Shown piece by piece: positions 25,823 through 32,044 of a stretch of DNA of 34,218 bases (position 1 is the first letter of the stretch; each line of letters starts with the position of its first letter). A program made the position numbers and the translations under genes. The notes below the pieces were generated by a model, which saw only the letters and a program-made list of their open reading frames with translations, did no database searches and was not told where the DNA came from. Origin of the DNA: a virus; the IMG/VR virus record IMGVR_UViG_3300028800_000230, positions 1 through 34,218 of that record; one strand, 5' to 3'.

Positions 25823-26007
25823 CCTCGAAAGTCTACCCGCACTTATCGATCGGCCTTTGTCCGACATGCGGCGAGCAAGTCAGCCTCGACAAGGATGCCA
25901 CTAACGAATTTTGCCAGACGCAAAGCGCGGAGCTTTCGCCGCTGAGTTGCCTCGTTCGCTACGCGCAAGCGCGATATGACTTGGGTAAAAAGATGAGGAT
26001 GCAGTGA
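25819..26007 (+). CDS. Small zinc-ribbon-like protein
   Basis: This 62-residue frame starts at GTG 25819, overlapping the previous stop (GTGA), and ends overlapping the next ATG (TGATG). It has C14-P-T-C17 with later C32 and C44, enough for one zinc site, and a helical basic C-terminus. An upstream in-frame ATG would lie deep in the preceding gene and is rejected. It is probably part of the lysis operon; function unknown. Confidence 0.55.
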   Translation: MTSKVYPHLSIGLCPTCGEQVSLDKDATNEFCQTQSAELSPLSCLVRYAQARYDLGKKMRMQ

Positions 26008-26678
26008 TGCCATTTCCTCCGAATACGACCGCGCTTGACGCCGATGTGGATATGACGCGAGTCCATGCGCAGCTTGTGGCGCAGGGCTTTGACACAATCA
26101 TCCGGTACACTACGCCAGGCCGTAGGAATCCTGAGAAACGAATTAGCGTTGCGGAAGCCAAGAGCCAGCAACAGCATGGCCTCAAACTTTCCCTCGTGCA
26201 CGAAACGACTGCCGATCGCGCGCTAGGCGGCGCCGTTTCCGGTACGGTAGACGGCGAAGCAGCAGCGGCCTTCGCGGTCACTGTCGGCCTGCCGCCGAAT
26301 AATGGCTCTGTATTGCTGGCGAGCACGGATTTCGACGTTACAGAACATCAAGCGGCGGCTGTGCAGGCATACGTACAAGCCTTTGCCAAGGCAGCTACAG
26401 GCTATGGAGTTGGCCTGTACGGCAATGGTTTCATCAATGACCTGCTGTTCGATGCCCAGATTATTCAGGTAAGATGGATCACGCAGAGCATGGGCTTCCT
26501 TGGCAGCAAGGAAAGTCTTGCGGCCGGCCGGTACGAAATCGCGCAGCGGCTCCCGGCCAAGATTTGCGGCATGGATACCGACCCAAATTCGCTGCGGTTG
26601 CCAGGCTTGGATATTGGCGCTCGCGTGCCGTTTGCAGCGGCGGAAAGCGTCGTGCGGCGCGTCGAAAACTTGCTGTAA
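26007..26678 (+). CDS. DUF1906-type glycoside hydrolase-like protein, probable endolysin
   Basis: The 223-residue product has the Rv2525c/DUF1906 pattern: LVAQGFDTIIRYTT near residues 24-37, a GLKLSLVHE strand, an AAAFAVTVGLP helix-turn, VLLASTDFDV with acidic residues at the predicted active cleft, VGLYGNGF and an RWITQSMGF strand. Family members adopt a TIM-barrel related to GH25 muramidases and serve as phage lysins. Immediately downstream are two holin-like membrane proteins, which supports a lysis role. The start overlaps the previous stop (TGATG) and the stop overlaps the next start (TAATG). Confidence 0.75.
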   Translation: MPFPPNTTALDADVDMTRVHAQLVAQGFDTIIRYTTPGRRNPEKRISVAEAKSQQQHGLKLSLVHETTADRALGGAVSGTVDGEAAAAFAVTVGLPPNNGSVLLASTDFDVTEHQAAAVQAYVQAFAKAATGYGVGLYGNGFINDLLFDAQIIQVRWITQSMGFLGSKESLAAGRYEIAQRLPAKICGMDTDPNSLRLPGLDIGARVPFAAAESVVRRVENLL

Positions 26679-26866
26679 TGGATTATCGGGCGTCGGCTCA
26701 AAAGGCAATTGACGCTGCCTACGAAGATGCAGTCGGCAAGCTATTTTCCGCTTGGATTGACCATCTTACCGAGAAATTGCCAGCGCCGCATACGACGCAA
26801 ACTCTGCACAATATTATCGAGACACACAAGCAGATGACGCAACTCATTGCGGATGCTGAGATATGA
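26678..26866 (+). CDS. Small helical protein in the lysis cassette
   Basis: This 62-residue frame begins at ATG 26678 (TAATG overlap with the lysin stop) and ends with ATGA into the next gene. The product is predicted mostly helical (YRASAQKAIDAAYEDAVGKLF, then HTTQTLHNIIETHKQMTQLI) with no membrane segment or signal. It is placed between lysin and holin candidates. No family is recognised. Confidence 0.6.
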   Translation: MDYRASAQKAIDAAYEDAVGKLFSAWIDHLTEKLPAPHTTQTLHNIIETHKQMTQLIADAEI

Positions 26867-27108
26867 TTCAAGGCGGTTATTGGAAATGGGCGGCGTGGCT
26901 CTTGCTAATTGTTGTGTCGTTCTCAGCAATGGAAGCATATTCGCTTTACGATAATACGGCCACGCTCTCGCGGTTTATTTGGACGATCTCGTATTATTTT
27001 CCGGCCTTTCCTTGGATTGCCGGTTTCGTCACAGGCTTTCTTTGTTGTCATTTTTGGTGGGGCGGCATCGTGCCGTTTGCGCCGGTCAAAAAGGGGGAAG
27101 GGAAATGA
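26863..27108 (+). CDS. Small two-helix membrane protein, holin candidate
   Basis: This 81-residue protein has a first transmembrane segment at about 8-26 (WAAWLLLIVVSFSAM) and a second, Trp/Phe-rich one at about 45-68, with a short basic C-terminal tail (KKGEGK). Size and topology fit a class II-like holin. It overlaps both neighbours by ATGA and lies just downstream of the probable lysin. The assignment is by topology and place only. Confidence 0.6.
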   Translation: MIQGGYWKWAAWLLLIVVSFSAMEAYSLYDNTATLSRFIWTISYYFPAFPWIAGFVTGFLCCHFWWGGIVPFAPVKKGEGK

Positions 27109-27443
27109 CATTCGATCCAGGCCAAGTTAATTCGTTCATGCGCCACGTCTACACGGTCGCGGGCGCGATTGCCGCCGTTGTCGGCGGCGCAAGTTTCATG
27201 GACCCTCACACGGTTCAAACCGTTCTCACGGCAGTTCACCAGATCGGCGATGGTGTCGTGAGCATCGCAACCGGCGTTGCGGCGCTCGTTCCAATCGCCT
27301 CCGGCCTCTACGCCGCTTGGACTGCCAGCCATACAAACAAGATGGTTGCCATCGCGACCGACCCGCAGACCGCTCCGGCAGTCAAGCAAGTCGTCACGGC
27401 GGCACTCAAAGCGCCCGATCCCAGCATTGCCGCACAGCGGTAA
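27105..27443 (+). CDS. Holin-like membrane protein
   Basis: The 112-residue product carries two hydrophobic, Ala/Gly/Val-rich segments (about 17-32 and 49-72) separated by a short amphipathic part, then a polar helical C-terminus. This resembles small phage holins with two weakly hydrophobic helices. The ATG at 27105 has a very strong purine-rich ribosome site (GGGGGAAGGGAA) and overlaps the preceding gene as ATGA. With the gene before it, there are two holin candidates; one may act as an antiholin. Confidence 0.6.
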   Translation: MTFDPGQVNSFMRHVYTVAGAIAAVVGGASFMDPHTVQTVLTAVHQIGDGVVSIATGVAALVPIASGLYAAWTASHTNKMVAIATDPQTAPAVKQVVTAALKAPDPSIAAQR

Positions 27444-27446
27444 TTT

Positions 27447-27472
27447 GTTTGTTTGGAAGCAAGCAAACAAAC
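27447..27472 (+). repeat. Perfect inverted repeat GTTTGTTTG / CAAACAAAC
   Basis: Nine-base arms (27447-27455 and 27464-27472) flank an 8-base loop (GAAGCAAG) right after the holin stop. The stem is A+T-rich and is not followed by a T-run, so it is a poor rho-independent terminator. It may be an mRNA-stabilising hairpin or an operator before the outer-membrane-protein gene. Confidence 0.5.
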
Positions 27473-27549
27473 ATTGAGTGTGGTAACAAAGACACACGCA
27501 AATCATGTATGTGCGCCTTGGTAACGTAACTCCAGAACGGAGAACTATC

Positions 27550-28335
27550 ATGCGTAAATTGCTACTTATTACGACGGCGATTCTTGCCCTTGGCGTGACC
27601 GCTCAGGCGGCGGACCTCGGGGTGGCTCCGCTCTACAAGGCGCCCCCAGCATCGCCCGTCACTGGCGGCTTCTATTGGGGCTTGGGCACGTCCGTCAGCG
27701 TCGCCAATTCGAACGTGTCGGGGACGGCCATCCTTCCCAGCAACTTGACTGCTGACGGCGGCACGATTGACGGCGAAATCGGTTGGGTCGGTAACATTCA
27801 AAATACGTGGGTCCGGCTTGCCGTCGATGGCAGCTATGAGAACGTTACTGGCGGTGTCGCGCAAGCCGGCGCTTCGGCGTCATGGCAGGATCGTTGGGCC
27901 GTCACCGAGCGGGCCGATGTGAATATGGAAATCATCCAATCGGCGGTTGCCCTGACTGGCATCAATCTCGGGACATTCCCCACCATTGCAAACCCGGCCG
28001 GTGCCGTGCCGTCTGGCCTTAAGGTTGGTACTCCGATCCAATATCTTGGCGCTATTCTACGCGAAGAGTCGGTTAGCGGTACGATCGCTTCGGCTACGGG
28101 GCAGACATGGTTGATCGCCCCTGGCGTCGAAACCGGCTGGCTATGGCCGCTTCTAAATGCGGCCGGAAAGCAGAACGGGACTGCGCTTGACGTGTTTGCT
28201 CAGGTCGATTTCCCAACTCGCGGTATGCAGGTCAGTGGCCTGTTTGCCAATGGTGGGGGCGCACCTGTTGTGCAGACTGGCGGCATCAACATCGGCACGG
28301 AATATCGCGCCGGCATCCATCTGTTGCTGCCGTGA
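27550..28335 (+). CDS. Outer-membrane beta-barrel-type protein (phage moron)
   Basis: The 261-residue product has a signal peptide (MRKLLLITTAILALG..., cleavage after AQA at residue 20) and an AADL...YKAPPA start to the mature protein. It then shows many alternating amphipathic strands (GGFYWGLGTSVSVA, TWVRLAVDGSYE, GTEYRAGIHLLL). The leader and mature N-terminus resemble Omp25/31-type proteins of Bradyrhizobium relatives. The last residue is Pro rather than the usual aromatic. GGAG lies about 9 bases before ATG 27550. It is separated from the lysis genes by ~100 bp containing the inverted repeat. Such proteins can alter phage adsorption or host surface; the role here is inference. Confidence 0.65.
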   Translation: MRKLLLITTAILALGVTAQAADLGVAPLYKAPPASPVTGGFYWGLGTSVSVANSNVSGTAILPSNLTADGGTIDGEIGWVGNIQNTWVRLAVDGSYENVTGGVAQAGASASWQDRWAVTERADVNMEIIQSAVALTGINLGTFPTIANPAGAVPSGLKVGTPIQYLGAILREESVSGTIASATGQTWLIAPGVETGWLWPLLNAAGKQNGTALDVFAQVDFPTRGMQVSGLFANGGGAPVVQTGGINIGTEYRAGIHLLLP

Positions 28336-28655
28336 GCGATCCGCAGGCTATGCCAGACCTCCGCGATCAGGGCATAGCCTTTCTCAATGGCTATGATGAT
28401 CTCGTTGGCGAGAATGCGTTGTTGCGCGTCGATAACGATGCGCTGCACCGACAAAACGAAATCATCGTCGGCGACAACGAACGGCTGCGCGCCGAACTAG
28501 AACGCGCAGTCGGCAAAATCCGGGGATTGCTGGATGAGAAAATGCGGCTGACGCGCGTACTGACAAGTGCCGGCCGCACGATCACGGACGGCATTCGCGA
28601 TATTCCGCCAGACGTTACGGCGTTGCGCGGCGTGCCGACACGAAAAAGTGCCTGA
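28332..28655 (+). CDS. Coiled-coil small protein
   Basis: This 107-residue frame starts at GTG 28332 overlapping the previous stop (GTGA). The centre (about 20-80) is a clear coiled coil with long Glu/Arg/Leu heptads (NERLRAELERAVGKIRGLL). There is no signal peptide or membrane segment. It is followed by a membrane-anchored coiled-coil gene, so the two might interact. No family recognised. Confidence 0.6.
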   Translation: MSDPQAMPDLRDQGIAFLNGYDDLVGENALLRVDNDALHRQNEIIVGDNERLRAELERAVGKIRGLLDEKMRLTRVLTSAGRTITDGIRDIPPDVTALRGVPTRKSA

Positions 28656-28662
28656 AGTTGCA

Positions 28663-29094
28663 ATGGCCGCTGCCCCAAATCCCGCAAATGGGACCGATAC
28701 TAGCTCTTGGGCAGCGATCATTGCCGCTGGCAGCTTCATGGTGCAGCTCGTCATGAACGCTGGAACGTTGGTATGGGCTTTGGCACGAAGCAAAAGTTCA
28801 ACTGACGACAAGATCGCCGACAAGGATAAGGCTTCAGCAATGGCAATGGCGGCCCTGGAGCGCGATATACGAGATGAGCTTGTCGAGAACTCACGCAGTT
28901 TTGGCGAGACAGCATCAGCTCTGCGTCAGAAGATCACTGAAACTGAACTTTGGAACCGCGATAATTTCGTGAGTAAACAGACATTCAATTCAGTCATTAC
29001 CGACATGCGCCGTTCGCTAGAGCAATTGGGCGATCGTGTAGATGGCCGGTTTGATCGTCTAGAGGACAAGCTTGATGGCCGGTCGACAAAATGA
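28663..29094 (+). CDS. Membrane-anchored coiled-coil protein, last gene of the late operon
   Basis: The 143-residue product has one transmembrane helix at about 16-40 (WAAIIAAGSFMVQLVMNAGTL), then a long charged coiled coil to the end (ERDIRDELVENSRSFGETASAL, then SLEQLGDRVDGRFDRLEDKL). The topology recalls spanin-type or DUF2730-like phage proteins. ATG 28663 is preferred; a GTG at 28648 would overlap the previous gene by 8 bases. A strong terminator follows 27 bp after the stop. Confidence 0.6.
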   Translation: MAAAPNPANGTDTSSWAAIIAAGSFMVQLVMNAGTLVWALARSKSSTDDKIADKDKASAMAMAALERDIRDELVENSRSFGETASALRQKITETELWNRDNFVSKQTFNSVITDMRRSLEQLGDRVDGRFDRLEDKLDGRSTK

Positions 29095-29121
29095 ATTAGG
29101 CAGTTAGTACCTCCCAACTTG

Positions 29122-29152
29122 GCCCGCTCGGGAAACTGAGCGGGCTTTTTTT
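29122..29152 (+). terminator. Rho-independent terminator of the late operon
   Basis: A perfect 8-bp G+C-rich stem (GCCCGCTC 29122-29129, GAGCGGGC 29138-29145) with an 8-base loop is followed by seven T residues. It lies just after the last + strand gene and before the - strand gene block. No T-run exists in the reverse direction. Confidence 0.92.
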
Positions 29153-29166
29153 GTTTTAGGGTTGGA

Positions 29167-29352
29167 TCATAGATCGAAGAACCAATCCGGCATTAGAGGC
29201 ATCCACGCCGGCGATAGGATGCCGACAATAGTAATCGTCCAAAGCAACATAAAAAGCCACAGCGGCATCCTCGCCCTCTTACGATGATTGCCCAACAACG
29301 CGAACACCAAGAATCCGAATAACCGTTCGAGGCGCGTGATTGGCGCTATCAT
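29167..29352 (-). CDS. Small membrane protein
   Basis: This 61-residue protein has a hydrophobic segment at about 10-22, basic residues (NHRKRAR) and a stronger transmembrane helix at about 30-50 rich in Trp, Leu and Ile. Its start overlaps the upstream stop (ATGA on the - strand), so it is the last gene of a - strand chain facing the late-operon terminator. Function unknown. Confidence 0.6.
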   Translation of the reverse strand: MIAPITRLERLFGFLVFALLGNHRKRARMPLWLFMLLWTITIVGILSPAWMPLMPDWFFDL

Positions 29353-29540
29353 GACGTTAACGCCGTATCGTAAATTCGCTTGAGTGTAGCGCAGGCGTTT
29401 TCAACGTCAGCAGCCCAGTTCGGATCGCCGTGAATCGCTATCACCCTGCCGCGAGAGTCTTTCTTGACGGAGCCCGGGTTGCCGCCATTCGTCCAGCCCC
29501 AAAACTCCATATAGCCCTTCACATCATCGAGAACTGTCAT
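29349..29540 (-). CDS. Small hypothetical phage protein
   Basis: The 63-residue soluble protein (VKGYMEFWGWTNGGNPGSV...) has no recognised motif. A near-perfect GGGAGG ribosome site precedes the ATG at 29540, which makes it a convincing gene. It is coupled to the membrane protein downstream by ATGA. Confidence 0.65.
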   Translation of the reverse strand: MTVLDDVKGYMEFWGWTNGGNPGSVKKDSRGRVIAIHGDPNWAADVENACATLKRIYDTALTS

Positions 29541-29553
29541 CCATTCCTCCCTG

Positions 29554-29572
29554 CAGTGACGGCGCGTTAGCG
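29554..29572. repeat. Intergenic repeat, copy 1 (TGACGGCGC-TTA type)
   Basis: A 19-base element between two - strand genes matches 29846-29864 at 15 of 19 positions, including the core TGACGGCGC. Each copy sits just upstream of a ribosome-binding site of a small gene, so it may be a shared control element. Confidence 0.4.
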
Positions 29573-29581
29573 TGACTCTTG

Positions 29582-29830
29582 TTAGGCCGCGTTGCGAGCG
29601 GCACGGTGTGCTCTCGTCTTGGCTTCAATAAATGCTGCAAGTTCACGGAGGCAAATTTCTTCAAACACGTCCGCGGCATAACCAGACGTAAAAAAGCAAT
29701 ACTTACGCCATGCTCCATACCATTTAATCGTACCGACCTTGGCGCTGCCGTCTTTTGGCTGCACAATCCATGTATGCGTTTTCTTCCCCGACTCGATACC
29801 GCAATCGTGAAAGTTTAGGTAGGTTGCCAT
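29582..29830 (-). CDS. Conserved small phage protein (VGTIKWYGAWRKYCFF type)
   Basis: This 82-residue protein shows a family pattern I know from many phages: LNFHDCGIESGKKTHTWIV, then VGTIKWYGAWRKYCFF, then FEEICLRELAAFIE with a basic tail. The function of the family is not established. A GGAG site at 7-base spacing supports the ATG at 29830. Confidence 0.8.
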   Translation of the reverse strand: MATYLNFHDCGIESGKKTHTWIVQPKDGSAKVGTIKWYGAWRKYCFFTSGYAADVFEEICLRELAAFIEAKTRAHRAARNAA

Positions 29831-29845
29831 GCTATCTCCTAATTA

Positions 29846-29864
29846 CGATGACGGCGCATTAACG
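29846..29864. repeat. Intergenic repeat, copy 2 (TGACGGCGC-TTA type)
   Basis: Second copy of the element at 29554-29572, here between the genes starting at 29830 and 30121. The part CGCATTAACGCG is nearly palindromic, which is compatible with a protein-binding site. Confidence 0.4.
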
Positions 29865-29884
29865 CGGCGGAATTTCTCGCCATC

Positions 29885-30121
29885 CTACCATCGATCTTGC
29901 GCATCGTAGTAGTGGACTTCCGGTCGATCTCCGCTTCCGGTACATTCAGGGCACGCAACCTCAACCCGCGCGGTTCCTTGCGGGTCGGTTTCATCTTTCG
30001 GCGCGCGCTTCGTGCGTCCACAGTGCGTGCATTTCAGAGTAACATATTCCACGTCAGGCATTTTCGAAGCGTCGAAGCCACACGCTTGGTCAACCATCAT
30101 TTCAATCGGCGATCTTCGCAT
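29885..30121 (-). CDS. Small zinc-ribbon protein
   Basis: The 78-residue product has C-x2-C-G (CTHCG near 31-35) and C-x2-C (CPECTG near 57-62), a four-cysteine zinc ribbon, then an acidic/aromatic tail. GAGG lies 7 bases before ATG 30121. It may bind nucleic acid or partner proteins; no specific family is recognised. An overlapping frame of 60 codons on the same strand looks like a shadow. Confidence 0.7.
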   Translation of the reverse strand: MRRSPIEMMVDQACGFDASKMPDVEYVTLKCTHCGRTKRAPKDETDPQGTARVEVACPECTGSGDRPEVHYYDAQDRW

Positions 30122-30139
30122 CGTATCCTCGTTAATTCG

Positions 30140-30373
30140 TCATATCCGGGCGGATTCTTCTGGCAAATATTCGCTCGGAATTTCGCCAGACTTATTAAGC
30201 GCGTCTGCCATTTTTTCCCTCGACATTTTTTCGCAGATCATGCCGTCCGACAGGCTGACCAGCGCATAATCACCACCGGCACCGATATATCCGATTAGCC
30301 ACCGCTCCTTGCGATCAGGCTTGCCGACGACGCGCCCAGGCCGAACATCGTCACGCTCCCACTGGACTTTCAT
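30140..30373 (-). CDS. Small hypothetical phage protein
   Basis: This 77-residue protein has a beta-rich N-terminal half (VVGKPDRKERWLIGYIGAGG, DYALVSLSDGMI) and a helical C-terminal half (REKMADALNKSGEIP). A GGGAGG site precedes ATG 30373. It belongs to the - strand run of independently initiated small genes. Function unknown. Confidence 0.7.
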   Translation of the reverse strand: MKVQWERDDVRPGRVVGKPDRKERWLIGYIGAGGDYALVSLSDGMICEKMSREKMADALNKSGEIPSEYLPEESARI

Positions 30374-30385
30374 CCATCCCTCCCT

Positions 30386-30420
30386 ACCGCTCTATGCCGT
30401 TTCCTGCCGTCCCGAGGACT
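30386..30420. repeat. Spaced intergenic element, copy A
   Basis: Two blocks, ACCGCTCTATGCCG and GCCGTCCCGAGGACT, recur ahead of other small - strand genes. The first block matches 31105-31118 at 13 of 14 positions and the second matches 30867-30881 at 14 of 15. Part of this copy encodes the end of the gene at 30392. Confidence 0.4.
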
Positions 30421-30832
30421 GCGCTTTCCACTTGAATGGCAATTCACCCGTAAGCCAAAGGTGTCGCATATTGGCGACGTTGACCACATCTCGGTCGGCG
30501 GGAAATATCTCAACCGCGTCCTTTTCTCCACGTCCACACTCACGCTTTAGCCGCTGCAATTCTTCCCATTGAATGTCCTCTTTCCAGTCTCCGTTGGTAA
30601 CGGACGTGCGGCATACGGAAAGACGTTCAAGACCGCTCTTGTCATCGAATACTTGAACGAGGAAGCCGCGCGACCGCCATACCTCCTTAATGCCAGGAGG
30701 CCGATAGTCAGGCCATTCGGCTCGGGGGATTTGCTTAAGCGCAAGAGGCCACCGCTGATTTTCAGCCTCTAGCGCGCGCCTCTGTTGCCGGGAAGCCGTC
30801 GCCGGGGTGACTTGCATTTCTTCGGTTGCCAT
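30392..30832 (-). CDS. Conserved phage protein (DUF7694-like)
   Basis: The 146-residue product has the pattern of a conserved phage family: a basic helical start (RQQRRALEAENQRWP), VWRSRGFLVQVF, LSVCRTSVT..W, I-x-W-E-E-L-Q-R-L-K and a diagnostic DVVNVANMRHLWL near the C-terminus. The biochemical role is not known to me. GGGAGAG precedes ATG 30832 by about 8 bases. It lies in the accessory run between the late operon and integrase. Confidence 0.8.
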   Translation of the reverse strand: MATEEMQVTPATASRQQRRALEAENQRWPLALKQIPRAEWPDYRPPGIKEVWRSRGFLVQVFDDKSGLERLSVCRTSVTNGDWKEDIQWEELQRLKRECGRGEKDAVEIFPADRDVVNVANMRHLWLTGELPFKWKAQSSGRQETA

Positions 30833-30846
30833 CGCGTTCTCTCCCC

Positions 30847-30881
30847 ACCGTTCCCTGCTTCAATCCGCCGTCCCGATGACT
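30847..30881. repeat. Spaced intergenic element, copy B
   Basis: ACCGTTCCCTGC followed by GCCGTCCCGATGACT between the genes starting at 30832 and 31098. It shares the second block nearly exactly with copy A. Confidence 0.4.
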
Positions 30882-31098
30882 ACTGCGATCTAAGAATATC
30901 TCTAGGGTCGAATCCCATCGCCATCTTAATGTCAGTCTCGGGTAACAGGGCTTCGACGGTCTTTCGTGCGCGGAACATCGCCAGATGCCAGACCATCGCT
31001 GTACGCTCTGCCGTGGTAAGATGGTGCTCGGCGAACAATTCATCGAACGTTCGTATTTGTGGTTTTGGGATTATTGATCTAGCTTTTCCTACTGGCAT
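30880..31098 (-). CDS. Small helical hypothetical protein
   Basis: The 72-residue product reads as one soluble helical domain (FDELFAEHHLTTAERTAMVWHLAMFRARKTVEAL), with a basic N-terminus. GGAG lies 10 bases before ATG 31098; a GTG at 31104 only 4 bases from GGAG is an alternative. No family recognised. Confidence 0.65.
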   Translation of the reverse strand: MPVGKARSIIPKPQIRTFDELFAEHHLTTAERTAMVWHLAMFRARKTVEALLPETDIKMAMGFDPRDILRSQ

Positions 31099-31104
31099 CT
31101 TCAC

Positions 31105-31139
31105 ACCGCTCCATGCCGCCCGTTACCCACCCGATGACT
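31105..31139. repeat. Spaced intergenic element, copy C
   Basis: ACCGCTCCATGCCG followed by ACCCGATGACT just upstream (on the - strand) of the gene starting at 31098. It shares the first block with copy A and the CCGATGACT end with copy B. Confidence 0.4.
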
Positions 31140-31181
31140 GACTAGCCCATTGATAAAACTCATGTTACGGATGACCGGAGA

Positions 31182-31364
31182 TTACCGCCGCATCATGTGG
31201 TCATTTTCTCGCTCGGAACGAAACCAATTCACGTATGGTCCGCGCGCCCATTCTAAGCTGTACCAACCATGATGAACGAGCACGCTATTGCCGTGCAGAT
31301 CAAGACGAGTGCGGCCAGATCGCCAACGGCGGTGAAAATCAATTCCAATTAGGTGCCAGCGCAT
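31182..31364 (-). CDS. Small basic hypothetical protein
   Basis: The 60-residue product is Arg/Trp/His-rich (MRWHLIGIDFHRRWRSGRTRLDL, VHHGWYSLEWARGP). ATG 31364 is chosen because AAGGAG sits 5 bases upstream; an earlier in-frame ATG at 31385 lies before that site. It starts 10 bases after the stop of the upstream gene. Function unknown. Confidence 0.6.
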   Translation of the reverse strand: MRWHLIGIDFHRRWRSGRTRLDLHGNSVLVHHGWYSLEWARGPYVNWFRSERENDHMMRR

Positions 31365-31374
31365 TGAAGCTCCT

Positions 31375-31557
31375 TCAATCTGCACTCCGTGTATTCAAAA
31401 AGCGCCGCGCCCAATTGTAGGCATTGGTCAGGGTGCGGAGTTGAATGAGCATTTTTGGTCCGTCATAGACTGCCCATTCACCGCGTCCCTTGTGGATGCA
31501 GCGTCGATTTTGTCCCGAGGCGTGCTTCTGCCAGTGCTCGTATGCGAGGGTCGTCAT
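31375..31557 (-). CDS. Small hypothetical protein, 5' part overlapping the polymerase-like fragment
   Basis: This 60-codon frame has a convincing C-terminal half (HKGRGEWAVYDGPKMLIQLRTL...W-A-R-R-F-L), but its first ~19 codons overlap, in a different frame, DNA that reads as DNA-polymerase-like sequence. The ribosome site is only moderate (AGGGAG, about 10 bases). It may therefore be a gene whose original start was replaced by a rearrangement. Confidence 0.45.
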   Translation of the reverse strand: MTTLAYEHWQKHASGQNRRCIHKGRGEWAVYDGPKMLIQLRTLTNAYNWARRFLNTRSAD

Positions 31558-31681
31558 CGTCCAGCAACTCCCTCATGAACTCGTCGGTCTTGGCGAAGGC
31601 GGGGATGGGTCCGTTCTTGCTTTGCTTGTAGGTGATTTCGACGCCTTCCGCTCGTAATAGACTCTCAAACTTTGCATTACT
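31502..31681 (-). pseudogene. 60-codon fragment resembling a family A phage DNA polymerase
   Basis: On the - strand 60 codons read SNAKFESLLRAEGVEI..., then PIPAFAKTDEFMRELL, DPRIRALAEARLGTKST. I recognise this as the segment of phage DNA polymerase I-like proteins just before the E-T-R element that precedes the polymerase fingers (usual pattern F-A-K-T-D, then V-x-A-L-x-x-A-R-L-x-x-K-S-T). Here the match stops after KST and is followed within a few codons by a stop. Upstream the frame does not continue as polymerase. It looks like a gene remnant or mosaic insertion. Confidence 0.6.
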
Positions 31682-31746
31682 CCCCAAAGCCCATGAACTA
31701 TCAGCGCTAATCCCAAGACGACTAAGGCGAGTGCGGTGGTTATCAT
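31573..31746 (-). CDS. Small membrane protein, 3' part running over the polymerase-like fragment
   Basis: This 57-codon frame begins at ATG 31746 after a strong GGAGGGAAGAAA site. Residues 4-23 form a transmembrane helix (ALALVVLGLALIVHGLWGV). After about residue 25 the frame runs over the polymerase-like segment in another phase and turns into a Pro/Ser/Lys-rich tail, so the C-terminus is probably not original. Confidence 0.4.
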   Translation of the reverse strand: MITTALALVVLGLALIVHGLWGVMQSLRVYYERKASKSPTSKARTDPSPPSPRPTSS

Positions 31747-31856
31747 TTTCTTCCCTCCATACCTTGCCCAGCAAGTCCACGTCGGCGCGCAGCACCGGCT
31801 CCGCACCGATAGAAGCCGGGGCGCACCTTGCCTGATCTAGTTCCGATCTCGGCCAT
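31743..31856 (-). pseudogene. Possible frameshifted small gene
   Basis: The - strand frame from ATG 31856 reads MAEIGT and then turns into low-quality Arg/Gly-rich sequence. The next phase, starting at the same point, reads naturally as ELDQAR, PASIGAEPVLRADVDLLGKVWREE. A one-base indel near 31838-31845 would join them. If not frameshifted, the 37-codon frame ends with an ATGA overlap into the membrane-protein gene. Confidence 0.35.
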
Positions 31857-31871
31857 CAACCCCTCCCCTTG

Positions 31872-31889
31872 GCACAGTTCCGGCACAGA
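31872..31889. repeat. Direct repeats GGCACAG spaced 11 bp near integrase
   Basis: GGCACAG occurs at 31872-31878 and 31883-31889, one helical turn apart. The first copy lies in CCTTGGCAC (31868-31876), which recurs exactly at 32030-32038, next to the integrase stop. Placed in the otherwise gene-free 31857-32044 gap, these could be arm-type integrase or excisionase sites or part of attP. No core or host junction can be seen. Confidence 0.35.
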
Positions 31890-32044
31890 TACCCTCGTGA
31901 TTTCCCGTTCCGTTCACGCACGATCAGCCACTACAAAGCCTGTAAAATCACGCACTTTCATTATACATTCTTCTGGCCTGGAAACAAGCCGGGTTTGAAA
32001 CTATTACGGAAAAACCGTGAATAACTGTTCCTTGGCACCGATAT

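Noticed and set aside
27447-27472. The GTTTGTTTG hairpin as a rho-independent terminator
   Set aside because: The stem is A+T-rich and no T-run follows on the + strand.
29839-30021. A 60-codon basic frame overlapping the zinc-ribbon gene on the same strand
   Set aside because: Arg/Lys-rich shadow with no ribosome site; the overlapping zinc-ribbon frame has conserved cysteines and GAGG.
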